Below are positions 9,301-16,953 of a stretch of DNA of 18,905 bases, one piece after another. Within the stretch, counting starts at the first letter, position 1. The number at the start of each line of letters is the position of its first letter. The stretch comes from an uncultured Clostridia bacterium (lineage in GTDB: Bacteria; Bacillota; Clostridia; TANB77; CAG-508). Made by a program: the position numbers and the translations under genes. The notes beneath the pieces are model-generated. The model did not search any database, was not told where the DNA came from, and saw only the letters and a program-made list of their open reading frames with translations. The stretch is taken from the NCBI GenBank assembly GCA_934149165.1, contig CAKPDY010000029.1, forward strand, positions 1 to 18,905, given 5' to 3'.

Positions 9301-10565
9301 TGTAAATATTCATACTTTATTGCACTTCTTTTTACTTTTTTATCTTTGCCTTCTTCCTCTGCTTTTTTCATTTCTTCTCGTTCTTCTTTTGTACTAGCAA
9401 TTTCCATTGGTTTAGTAGCATATAATATTTTAGTTCCTCCTACGTATAAAGCATACTCTAATCCACCTTCTCCATCTGTTAAACTTAAAATATCACCTGG
9501 TAATAATTTTCCTTCTGAAATTAATTTTGAAGAATCAATTATATCTGATGTTTTTATTAATTCATCTCCAAAAATAGTTTTAGCATCATCAAAATATTCT
9601 GAATTTACACTATTTCCTTCTATTACATCTCTTTCTATTCCTAATGAATATTTATATACAAAATTAATCCATGATTTATTACTAAATTTATATGGTTTTT
9701 CTCCTTCAACAATATCATTTACAGTTGCATTTTCATCATATTCAGTTTCTATTGAACCACGCACTTCAGCATTTCCTAAACTATTGCTAGAAGTTGTTCC
9801 ACCTCCAGGTGCTCTAATTAAATATGAACCACTTTGCCAAATACTCCATGATGTGCCACCCCATCCAGATGAGTTTTGCCAGTTATCTGAATTTCCACAA
9901 TCTAAAAATAAACACTTACCACCTTCATTTTTATAAAATATTTGAGTATGGTGTCTACCATCTCCACAACCATTACGTACAATTGCATCTCCAGGTTGTA
10001 AAAAACTATCTCCATTACTTAAGCTTGAATCACTTACAAAGCTATTTCCATCATATCTTTTAGTTATACCATTGTCATTATAATAAACTTCTAATCCATA
10101 TCCATAATATGTACCATTTTGGCAATTTTCTCTCATTGTATATGTATTATGTTGTATGGCAAATTCTTCATACCCTGCTTTCCATAATGCCGCACTTACA
10201 AATGATGAACAGTCAATTCCCGAAATATTTGGTGCATTTTCCCATATATTTTCACTGTTTTTTCCTCCAGAATCATTATATGGAACACTTGAACCACATA
10301 ACCTTTTATATATATCTTCAGCACATTTAACTACTTCTCCAGATGAAGTACTACCTGATGATTTTCCTTTTCCTTCTACAACGTTAATACTACTCCAGTT
10401 TTCATAAAAATTAATTGCAAAATTTGAAACATAATTTCCAGCTCTTTCTTGCGTTAATGGCACAACATCTAAATTATCTGCCAGTGCAACTCCAATAAAT
10501 AAATGTGGAAGTAATATACAAATTAATAATAATATAATTATTAGTTTTTTTAATATTATTTTCAT
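6387..10565 (-). CDS. NlpC/P60–degenerate NlpC/P60–VirB6-like fusion with long charged C-terminal tail
   Basis: This gene encodes 1392 residues. A signal peptide (1-28, ending in ALA) is followed by an NlpC/P60-type peptidase domain (about 76-255) with GIDCSSFV (candidate nucleophile Cys119), LQPGDAIV and the DGRHH block (candidate His205/206). A second, related domain (about 284-462) keeps LLPGDIL but has Trp299 at the Cys position and Glu370/Tyr371 at the His position. Membrane spans begin near 505. The VirB6-like core (about 638-868) shows YYIIRN, VYVGLRM, a Lys-rich NYNNLLKSF loop and IIIKIFGL. Residues 900-1392 are Lys/Glu-rich, probably coiled-coil and cytoplasmic. ATG at 10565 has AGGAGG 9 bases upstream. 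Probable role: cell-wall peptidase joined to a channel subunit. This is far longer than typical VirB6 (about 300 residues). Confidence 0.93.
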   Translation of the reverse strand: MKIILKKLIIILLLICILLPHLFIGVALADNLDVVPLTQERAGNYVSNFAINFYENWSSINVVEGKGKSSGSTSSGEVVKCAEDIYKRLCGSSVPYNDSGGKNSENIWENAPNISGIDCSSFVSAALWKAGYEEFAIQHNTYTMRENCQNGTYYGYGLEVYYNDNGITKRYDGNSFVSDSSLSNGDSFLQPGDAIVRNGCGDGRHHTQIFYKNEGGKCLFLDCGNSDNWQNSSGWGGTSWSIWQSGSYLIRAPGGGTTSSNSLGNAEVRGSIETEYDENATVNDIVEGEKPYKFSNKSWINFVYKYSLGIERDVIEGNSVNSEYFDDAKTIFGDELIKTSDIIDSSKLISEGKLLPGDILSLTDGEGGLEYALYVGGTKILYATKPMEIASTKEEREEMKKAEEEGKDKKVKRSAIKYEYLQYYYQRVKRNLVDQQAESDTVVENKDILSKFGITNIYRIKESIANQKTQSDTSLIFAGKGYYSDAQYEGSPKEISYSGSVNKGFWLFSFLKQVIKFLINLVIYAIRMQVIGWANMFENLIQTVVLGISGHNTNTGWGAIFGTNATSASGNRITIESIFFNQIPILDANFFDFEEAGGRSLRIQKDDSSSESQDNSDENTEEKTEIDENNIVYQLRKNLANWYYIIRNCSIAIMLFITVYVGLRMALTSIAEKKANYNNLLKSFVYAFLIILFLHLYMYLVFFVNDTLVGTFKDLGQQFANTAVNQTQQEINMYDAVRTKAYAFDFTEGVPATIIYIFLIYLLVRFLLIYLKRYFTIYILAISGSFMGVKYAFEKISGRSRTTLGKWFKDFTFNVLLQTVHAFLYVVFMAVAISVSETSIAGMAMCLIILNAMLKMDKIIIKIFGLNKAGSLADVNSPESWQQLITKYYPMILIHKRAFGWGKKYIFGNRGVITEIKYLGTKADTYKDAEKALQNKKFEKLGKRWNKLDKIINKTPIKHLSKRSKYNALLNKDISFETKKKIYNSIQQAKKIKHSKFTRKVNYVKDLSLGLGGMVASVGVGIAEPTAGVSLFRSSKKRIDKYRSKTKKANSSYIGSIKKAKANKIQSKKKYNNILNQYTENQFKYEEDRNDLLDKIKNSKGDIAKEKIYKDKLKQLDKDRELQKSIEMNKLQEAYEAMYEDKVIYENAKHEKGIVNKALNLGGKFMGASVLDDIASNQTKQLFKDQEKIDKSVSKLKDLEKVANLEEELRKLNKNLNEYANKNGIKTEVQEDMKKIISESRRVNINSRDITRAVNSFMNNNNQTKIGGKDLDEVLDILQENLGMSGKDIEFSSGIKDKIRKQMEESMIKNNKALGYKEKDAVIELRKILGEDGVLDIDKTRVISDSKVNKMYNEILQKINEINTYDQIGKVKYKESLISINKIIKDAKKQGK

Positions 10566-10600
10566 TTGTTATTACCTCCTTTCTTAATTAATTTTTTCAT

Positions 10601-12151
10601 TTATAGTTGTATTTCAACACATGTATCATTATAATATATTTTGTTATTTTCAATTTTCTTTATAATATATTTTCCATTTCCATTAATAATGGTTTTATAT
10701 ATTCTTTCTTTTGCATTGTATAAATATATTCCTGAGCCATTTACTGCATAAGCAAAATTATAATCATCTACCCAAATTCCCATATTAATTTTTTCTCTTA
10801 GTTCTGAACTTGGAAATTTGTTTCCAATTGAAATAAATTTAATTTCGTAATGTTCTTTATCTTGTCCCAAAGTTGAATATATTTTAAATTCATTACTTGT
10901 ATTTAATGTAGATTTTGTTGTATAATTATATTTTGCTGTATAATCATCTAATGAGTTTATTCTATTTTTTTCATTTTCAAATACTAAATTTTCATTTTTT
11001 ATATATATATTATTAGGTAAACTTCTTTCAGATTTTATGTATTCCTCTAATGTAGTATTTCCATAAGCATACCCATCATAATTATTATAAAATACAACTC
11101 CATTTTGTTTTGAAGAATTATACTTTATACATAACCCTTTAAGTGAATATTTTAAAATTATATTGTTACCACTAGCCTCATACTTATCATAATCTTTCCA
11201 TTCTTTTTGTATTTCTTTTATAAAATCTTCAACATTATCATTTTTACTGTACTTTTCAATAAGTTGTGCAATTTTTTCAGTTTCATATTTTTCAATTCTA
11301 TATATAGAAACTTGATTATCATAAAAGAAAATGTATATATTTTTACATTTATATCCAATTAAATTTCCATATTCAAAATGAGGCATACCTAAACTTTTTA
11401 TTATTTCTTCTTTTTTTGATGTTGAAGTTATATTGTTTATTATATATTCTTTATATTTTTCATTAAAAATCAAATTAAATACTTTTCCATTCACATTTCT
11501 TATTTCAATTCCTTCGTCAAAATATACATCATAATTTTTATAGGTAGTTTCTATTGTTCCAATTTCTAATCCATTCGTTTTCCAATTATTTTCTATAATA
11601 TTTGAAAGTATAGTCGAAGTAATATTCACACTTATTTCATTAATTTTTGTAAATTCATTTAAATTATTTTCATTTTCTTTTACATCAAATAATTTTTCTG
11701 TGCCATTAATATAATATGTTGATATTTGTTTAGTATCTTTATTGCAATATACATAAACATTTATTTCATTTTTTTCATCTATTATTATAAAATTTTCATA
11801 TTCTAGTACATAAGCTAAATATTGCATTAATTTTGTATAAAATATTTCATTACTTTTTTCATTATCTATTGGCTGTATAGGTAGTTCCATATATAGTTCG
11901 TATTTTATATTTTCAATACTTGAATCTTTTTGTTTTATAAAATTACAATTTAAATATAATGCAACATCATTAATACTTTTAAAATCAGAAATAGCAGTAT
12001 ATTGGCTTACCCTTTGTTTTTCTTGTTCTAAGGCTATTTGCACTTTTTTATTATTTAAAATCTTTAATAATATAATAATAAGAAGAAGTATTATTAATAT
12101 ACATAAAATTAAATATCTTGTATTTTTATTTATTTTATTAAGTATATTCAT
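10601..12151 (-). CDS. Single-pass membrane protein with large extracytoplasmic domain, family unknown
   Basis: This gene encodes 516 residues. ATG at 12151 is preferred because AGAGGTG lies 6 bases before it; an in-frame GTG at 12160 overlaps that ribosome site. Residues 1-11 are basic, about 12-31 form one very hydrophobic span, and the other roughly 480 residues should be outside the cell. The outer part is rich in Asn, Tyr, Ile and Lys, looks mixed helix/strand, and has aromatic strand-like stretches toward the C-terminus (WVDDYNFAYAVNG, GIYLYNAK). I find no catalytic motif and no known T4SS domain. Its place between two VirB6-like genes, 18 bases after one and 35 bases before the next, suggests it is a structural part of the envelope-spanning machine. 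Confidence 0.88.
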   Translation of the reverse strand: MNILNKINKNTRYLILCILIILLLIIILLKILNNKKVQIALEQEKQRVSQYTAISDFKSINDVALYLNCNFIKQKDSSIENIKYELYMELPIQPIDNEKSNEIFYTKLMQYLAYVLEYENFIIIDEKNEINVYVYCNKDTKQISTYYINGTEKLFDVKENENNLNEFTKINEISVNITSTILSNIIENNWKTNGLEIGTIETTYKNYDVYFDEGIEIRNVNGKVFNLIFNEKYKEYIINNITSTSKKEEIIKSLGMPHFEYGNLIGYKCKNIYIFFYDNQVSIYRIEKYETEKIAQLIEKYSKNDNVEDFIKEIQKEWKDYDKYEASGNNIILKYSLKGLCIKYNSSKQNGVVFYNNYDGYAYGNTTLEEYIKSERSLPNNIYIKNENLVFENEKNRINSLDDYTAKYNYTTKSTLNTSNEFKIYSTLGQDKEHYEIKFISIGNKFPSSELREKINMGIWVDDYNFAYAVNGSGIYLYNAKERIYKTIINGNGKYIIKKIENNKIYYNDTCVEIQL

Positions 12152-12178
12152 TTTTTTCACCTCTTTATCATTTTATTA

Positions 12179-13342
12179 TTAACCTACAAGTGGTACCTTA
12201 GTTTTTTCAAACCCATCATCTTTCAAACCAAATATCTTTTTAACAATTTTCTCTGCCCTTGTTAATGTAGAGAAAAATAGTATTGCTATTATTGGATGTG
12301 CCTCTGCTATAACTCCAGCAGATGCAATAAATACACAATATATAATAGCATGCATTAACTGTATTGACGCCTTTAACATTAATTCTGAAACCAAAGCTTG
12401 AAAAGCTTGTGCTTTATTATCACCAATTTTATCTATAGGGTATGTAATCATTATCAATGGTGAAACAACAATTAAAAATCCTATCTCTAATAACCTATGT
12501 AAATAGTAAATAAAAAATTTTACCTGATAATATGTAAATAAAAATATCATTACAACAGCAGTAAACATATTCCAACCTGTTGCACCACTTAAATCTTGTA
12601 CTATTCCTTTATATAAATCTTCTTCAATATTTGATACCCCTACAGATACTGACACTTTTTGAACAATTTGTAATGCTGTTTCTAATACTGATGATATAAT
12701 AATTATTATATAATGCATCATAAATAATAATATTAATGAAGCTACCCAGTTTAATAACATTTTGTTATATTTTGCTTTGTCTGTAGATAAAGTTGATGTA
12801 ACCATTCTAATTCCAATATACAATAAAACAAATAAACTTAATGCTATTGCAAAATTTCTTAAATAACTATAAAACATTATTGCATTATATTTTATCACCT
12901 TATATGGAGGAGATTCTTGAGTGGGTTCTTCTGGTATCTTATGATAATCTATATTAAATAACTCATAGTTTCCCATAACTGTATCATATATGGTAAATGT
13001 TGATATATCTTTATTTCCAAATGTTTGTATTGTTGTCTCCATTATTTGATTAATTATTTGCGGAATTATAGTAATTCCCTCAACTAAAACTTTAAACACT
13101 GTTGGTCCAAAATAAGTTGTTCCCTTTGTACTTGTAGATATATCTTCATCATTATCATTTTTTAGTGTTACTTCTCCTTTTTTTAAATCATTTAACAGGT
13201 TATCTTTACTGCTTACCCCTGTACTATCTCCCAATTCATCAAAAACAGCAGTTACAGATTTGCTCTCTTCTGCAAATGATTTTACAGTTATTAAATTAAA
13301 TAATATTATTATAATTAAACCTATAATCGCTGTTTTTTTCAT
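12179..13342 (-). CDS. VirB6/TrbL-like polytopic membrane protein (minimal form)
   Basis: This gene encodes 387 residues. A signal peptide (1-25, ending near SFAEE) precedes an outer segment with little hydrophobicity up to about 80. Hydrophobic stretches follow, and the VirB6-like core (about 155-375) has YSYLRNFAIAL, LLYIGIRM, KYNKMLLNWV, SPLIMITYPIDKIGDNKAQA and EKIVKKIFGL. The same blocks appear in the proteins encoded at 4523-6379 and 6387-10565; this copy has no long extension and ends 17 residues after the core. VirB6 proteins form the inner-membrane channel of type IV secretion systems. The ATG at 13342 directly abuts the TAA of the VirB4 gene, with only a weak CAGGAAA before it, which points to translational coupling. 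Confidence 0.9.
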   Translation of the reverse strand: MKKTAIIGLIIIILFNLITVKSFAEESKSVTAVFDELGDSTGVSSKDNLLNDLKKGEVTLKNDNDEDISTSTKGTTYFGPTVFKVLVEGITIIPQIINQIMETTIQTFGNKDISTFTIYDTVMGNYELFNIDYHKIPEEPTQESPPYKVIKYNAIMFYSYLRNFAIALSLFVLLYIGIRMVTSTLSTDKAKYNKMLLNWVASLILLFMMHYIIIIISSVLETALQIVQKVSVSVGVSNIEEDLYKGIVQDLSGATGWNMFTAVVMIFLFTYYQVKFFIYYLHRLLEIGFLIVVSPLIMITYPIDKIGDNKAQAFQALVSELMLKASIQLMHAIIYCVFIASAGVIAEAHPIIAILFFSTLTRAEKIVKKIFGLKDDGFEKTKVPLVG

Positions 13343-15301
13343 TTATTTTTCCTGCTTTCTTTTATTTATTTCATTTATATTTGTTTCAATAAATTCAAAT
13401 TCTTTTTTCGTTGGATTAATAGAAATTATTGCAGTGTCTTCTCCAACTTTTAACAACCCTTCACCTCTATTACATGTTGTTAAAAAATGTACTTCTCCTT
13501 CACTTAATTTAAATACTTCCTTTATATATTGTATTTCTGATTTATCTTGTGCTAAAAACAACTTTGTATCTGATGATGTTAAAACTACTTGAACTTCCTG
13601 TTTTTCATAAAAGTCCTGAAATTTTTGTGAAATAACGGCTAATGATACATTTCTTTTTCTGGCACGTCTAGCCATTGTGTTCAAGAAATCTACAGCCTCT
13701 GGGTATGGAAGCAACATCCATGCTTCATCTACTAAAACCCTTTTTCTGGCCGCTTTTTCCTTGTCCTCACTATTTTTCTTAACGTATTTTTCCCAAACCC
13801 ATGAAAGCAATATTTGTTGTGCAAGTGGTCTTGCAAACCTTTCCTCTAATTGAGATATGTCTAAATTTATAAATGAGATATCTTCTAATAAATCAAAAGT
13901 AGATTGACCATCAAAATATGCCATTTGTCCACCTAATGCCCTTACATACTGTCTCATTACTTTTACTAAATAACTATAGTGAAATCTATAATCTGGATTT
14001 TCATTTTCTTTTGCCTTTCTTAGAAGCCTTTTATACCAAGAACCTATAGTTGGCATTTTTATTTTTTGTCTTCCCAAATAATTTTCTTCTAATATTTTTT
14101 CATTTCTTTTTACATATAAACTATTAACATCACTTGTTATACCATGTGCATCATATTCCTCTGCAACAGACTCTGCAATTATTTGCTTTGTAAGCTCATT
14201 TACTTCACTACTTCTAGTACTTCCCCTTGCCATTGTTACTAATGCCTGAGTAACATCCTCAATTTTATTTTCAACATTTAACATAGCTCTTTCTTTTCCT
14301 GTAATTTCATCTTTAACAAGCTCTGGCTCAATATCAAATAAATTAATTATTGTATTTGAATTTGGACTTATAACAACATTTACTCCACCTAATGCTTCCG
14401 CAACTATTCCATATTCACCTTCTGCATCTAAAGCTAAACTATTAATTCCCATTAATACAGAAGAACGTGCAGTTAACGTCTTTATTGCAACAGATTTACC
14501 AGCACCAGATTTACCGAAAATAACCATATTATAATTATTTAATGCTTTACTAAAATTATCATATAAAATAGGTAACCCTGTTTGTTTATTAAATCCAAGT
14601 GGAATTCCATTTTCATGTCCAATATCTGAATTGAAAAATGGAAATACTGTTGCCATTGAAGCACGGTCAAATGTATGTGCTTTATTTATTTTATTTTCGG
14701 CATATGGCATATTAGAATTAAATGCTTCTTCTTGCATTGCCCATGCCGGTTTTATTCCAATTAAATTTTTAGACATTTCAGTTGATAATAACTCTGTTTG
14801 TTTGTCTAAATCTTCCAAACTATATGCAAATAATGTACATATTACTGATGATTCATATAATTTGTTAAATCCACCTGCTATTGAGTCTCTTAATTCTTCT
14901 GCTTCTAATCTTTTTTGAGCTAATATTCTTTCCCTATTTATATTTCCTCTTTCTGCGGCAACTATTCTTTCTGATTCTATTTCATTTATTCTTCTATTTA
15001 AATCTGTTTGAGATGTGTTTTCACTTATTGGTTTTATAAAAACCGAAATATTTGCATCTCCAAATGTATACATACTTCTTAAAAACTCTGGAAACGTACA
15101 CATTCTTGGCATAGTCGAAATAATTGTACTACGAGCATATCTTGTTGTATTAGAAACTATCTCCAAATGATTTGTATGTGTTGCATCTACACCAGCTGGA
15201 GCAATTATATCTTTAATTGCTTTTTGGTTTCTTTTTAAAAAACTTTTCTCAACACTTTTTTTATCCTCAATATCTTTTTTCTTCTTCCTAATTAATTCCA
15301 T
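13343..15301 (-). CDS. virB4: VirB4-type secretion ATPase (C-terminal portion with ATPase domain)
   Basis: This gene encodes 652 residues. VirB4 ATPases power assembly and transport in type IV secretion systems at the cytoplasmic membrane. The P-loop GKSGAGKS is at 263-270, Walker B with VLVDEAWML at 522-530, and the VirB4/TraC-type ISQKFQDF block at 558-565, followed by a Thr/Ser-Asp-Thr-Lys stretch near 576-580 and a Lys-Leu-Ser-Glu-Gly-Glu segment near 598-603. The segment 50-240 matches the later part of the VirB4 N-terminal region (PRMCTFPEFLRSMYTFGDANI, SLEDLDKQTE). The usual first part of the family seems to be encoded by the gene just upstream. No membrane span is visible. ATG at 15301 has GAGGAG 7 bases upstream. 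Single-gene VirB4 proteins are usually about 800 residues. Confidence 0.96.
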   Translation of the reverse strand: MELIRKKKKDIEDKKSVEKSFLKRNQKAIKDIIAPAGVDATHTNHLEIVSNTTRYARSTIISTMPRMCTFPEFLRSMYTFGDANISVFIKPISENTSQTDLNRRINEIESERIVAAERGNINRERILAQKRLEAEELRDSIAGGFNKLYESSVICTLFAYSLEDLDKQTELLSTEMSKNLIGIKPAWAMQEEAFNSNMPYAENKINKAHTFDRASMATVFPFFNSDIGHENGIPLGFNKQTGLPILYDNFSKALNNYNMVIFGKSGAGKSVAIKTLTARSSVLMGINSLALDAEGEYGIVAEALGGVNVVISPNSNTIINLFDIEPELVKDEITGKERAMLNVENKIEDVTQALVTMARGSTRSSEVNELTKQIIAESVAEEYDAHGITSDVNSLYVKRNEKILEENYLGRQKIKMPTIGSWYKRLLRKAKENENPDYRFHYSYLVKVMRQYVRALGGQMAYFDGQSTFDLLEDISFINLDISQLEERFARPLAQQILLSWVWEKYVKKNSEDKEKAARKRVLVDEAWMLLPYPEAVDFLNTMARRARKRNVSLAVISQKFQDFYEKQEVQVVLTSSDTKLFLAQDKSEIQYIKEVFKLSEGEVHFLTTCNRGEGLLKVGEDTAIISINPTKKEFEFIETNINEINKRKQEK

Positions 15302-15327
15302 AATTTGTCTCCTCTCTAAAACATTAA

Positions 15328-16593
15328 TTAAGTTTCAGATTCCACATCTTGAATTTTTCTCTTTATTGTTGATTTTACTTTATTGTCCTCATCACTTAAA
15401 ACATTAACACTTGTTTTTCTTCTTGCGTTTCTATTTTTTATATCACTTTTTTTGCCTGCTTTAACAGAATCTGATTTTTCTATCTGTCTCAATGTTTCAT
15501 TATATAAATCTGATGTCATTTCATCTTTATATTCTTGTAAATATCTTATAGCTCTTTCTTTAATTTCCTGTTTACTTCTTTCTTTTAGTTTCATAATTTT
15601 ATCTGCATCTGCTAAACTATTCGCAACTAATTCTACTGCTTCTTTTTCAACCTTATCTTCAATCATTTCTTTTTGTTTTTCCATTGTATCTTTAGCTGTA
15701 TTGTATAAACTGTCATATTGTGCATCAACACTTCTTTTTATATTAATTAATTCTGATTCATCCCTATTATAAGCAATGTATAACAATTCTGCTAATTCTT
15801 CTGAGGTAATAACTTTTCCTGTTACTCCAGCTGAAGCAAGTCCTCTAATTAATGTTTGAGCTCTTGTATACAATTCTGAAAAAGCAATATTATCAATTTC
15901 TTCTTTAGAATAATTTGCTATTTCTCCACCAAATTCAGAAGTATAATAAGAAACAATTACATATGTATTTTGTTTTAATACGCTTCTATTCTGACTCATT
16001 CTTGCAACATAATTTGTTATGTCTGCTCCATATTCCAATATATTTATTTTTCTCTTTCTATCAAATTCCATTCTTTTTACTAAATCAAGTCTTCCATTTG
16101 CCTTTTCTTTTGCAATCTGTGCATTAAGTTTTGTTATTTCTTCATTAACCTCATTTATTCTTTTTGAATATTGATCAATACTATGTTTTAAATTTAAGCT
16201 TCTTGTTTGCACATATAATTGTATTGGAAACCTTAATGTATTTAGAAATTGCACAAAACCACCTTCAACAGCAAGCTTTTCCTCTTCTCCTAACAAATCA
16301 TAATTTACACCCTTACATTGTATAACCATTACATACTGTTGCCTATTTTTTCTAACAATCATACTATCTACAATTTGATCAAAGGCTAAAAATTTAGACA
16401 TTGATTCTATTCCTTGTAATTTAGCTGCTGAATTTTTTGAACTAGATTTTACTTTATCATTTTCTCCTTCAGACTTCTTTCTATTTTTAAATACTACATA
16501 AAATATAACACCTATTAATATTACTAATATTATTATACAAAATGTAATAATACCATAAATAACGCCTATAGTTCCATTCATATTTGCTCCCAT
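15328..16593 (-). CDS. Membrane-anchored VirB4 N-terminal-like protein
   Basis: This gene encodes 421 residues. ATG at 16593 is chosen because AGGAGG lies 9 bases before it and one base separates it from the preceding stop; an ATG at 16602 touches the ribosome site. One span covers about 8-35, and the remainder should be cytoplasmic. Residues 68-135 (FLAFDQIVDSMIVRKNRQQY, then CKGVNYDLLGEEE and FVQFLNTLRFPIQLYVQTR) resemble the opening of VirB4/TraC N-terminal domains. A coiled coil follows (about 140-180), then YVIVSYYTS and EELAELLYIAYNRDESE, also VirB4-like. The last roughly 130 residues are Lys/Glu-rich coiled coil with a basic tail. There is no P-loop. It probably docks the ATPase encoded next to the membrane, as one half of a divided VirB4; this is inference. 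Confidence 0.88.
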   Translation of the reverse strand: MGANMNGTIGVIYGIITFCIIILVILIGVIFYVVFKNRKKSEGENDKVKSSSKNSAAKLQGIESMSKFLAFDQIVDSMIVRKNRQQYVMVIQCKGVNYDLLGEEEKLAVEGGFVQFLNTLRFPIQLYVQTRSLNLKHSIDQYSKRINEVNEEITKLNAQIAKEKANGRLDLVKRMEFDRKRKINILEYGADITNYVARMSQNRSVLKQNTYVIVSYYTSEFGGEIANYSKEEIDNIAFSELYTRAQTLIRGLASAGVTGKVITSEELAELLYIAYNRDESELINIKRSVDAQYDSLYNTAKDTMEKQKEMIEDKVEKEAVELVANSLADADKIMKLKERSKQEIKERAIRYLQEYKDEMTSDLYNETLRQIEKSDSVKAGKKSDIKNRNARRKTSVNVLSDEDNKVKSTIKRKIQDVESET

Positions 16594-16594
16594 A

Positions 16595-16930
16595 TTATTC
16601 ATCCTCCTTTGTATATGAATATATTTTTCTATTTGACTTAAATTTTATATATCTTATAAATACATCATCTAATGAATCTCCTTCAATATTTTTTGTGAAC
16701 TTCCAGCCCGTTATTTTCTTCATTTTTAATGTTCCAAAAACATATCCCAAACCTGCTAATGCTACTAATATTATTGCACCTGCTATCTTCATATTTAATG
16801 CTGCAAATACAAGAAATATAACTGCACCAACTCCGCCAAAAATAGCTGTTGTCATTAATGACTTAACCGTAAATACAACTAATATTCTAGTTTCTCCTCT
16901 CAAATCTTTTGGTATATAATGTGTAGACAT
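16595..16930 (-). CDS. PrgI/VirB3-like inner-membrane protein
   Basis: This gene encodes 111 residues. The start MSTHYIPKDLRGETRILVVFT followed by a pair of adjacent membrane spans (about 21-42 and 48-67) is the typical layout of PrgI-family proteins, the Gram-positive counterpart of VirB3. These small proteins sit beside VirB4 in the inner-membrane base of the secretion channel. The cytoplasmic C-terminal 40 residues are basic and aromatic (KKITGWKFTKN, IRYIKFKSNRK). ATG at 16930 has AGGAGG 8 bases upstream. The AAG-GAG-GAT codons at its 3' end double as the ribosome site for the next gene, so translation of the two is closely coupled. Confidence 0.9.
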   Translation of the reverse strand: MSTHYIPKDLRGETRILVVFTVKSLMTTAIFGGVGAVIFLVFAALNMKIAGAIILVALAGLGYVFGTLKMKKITGWKFTKNIEGDSLDDVFIRYIKFKSNRKIYSYTKEDE

Positions 16931-16953
16931 TTAATATCCCTCCTTTGTGTTTT

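Noticed and set aside
9346..9936. A 196-codon open frame on the plus strand
   Set aside because: It is antisense to the NlpC/P60-like part of the 1392-residue protein, whose domain motifs and ribosome site support the minus strand. The plus frame shows no recognisable domain.
10562..10600. A 12-codon open frame whose ATG abuts the stop of the 516-residue protein and whose TGA overlaps the next start
   Set aside because: It has no ribosome site and includes the AGGAGG of the next gene in its body. The overlap is probably chance in A-rich sequence.
12152..12160. GTG start giving three extra residues for the 516-residue protein
   Set aside because: That GTG is part of the AGAGGTG ribosome site for the ATG at 12151.
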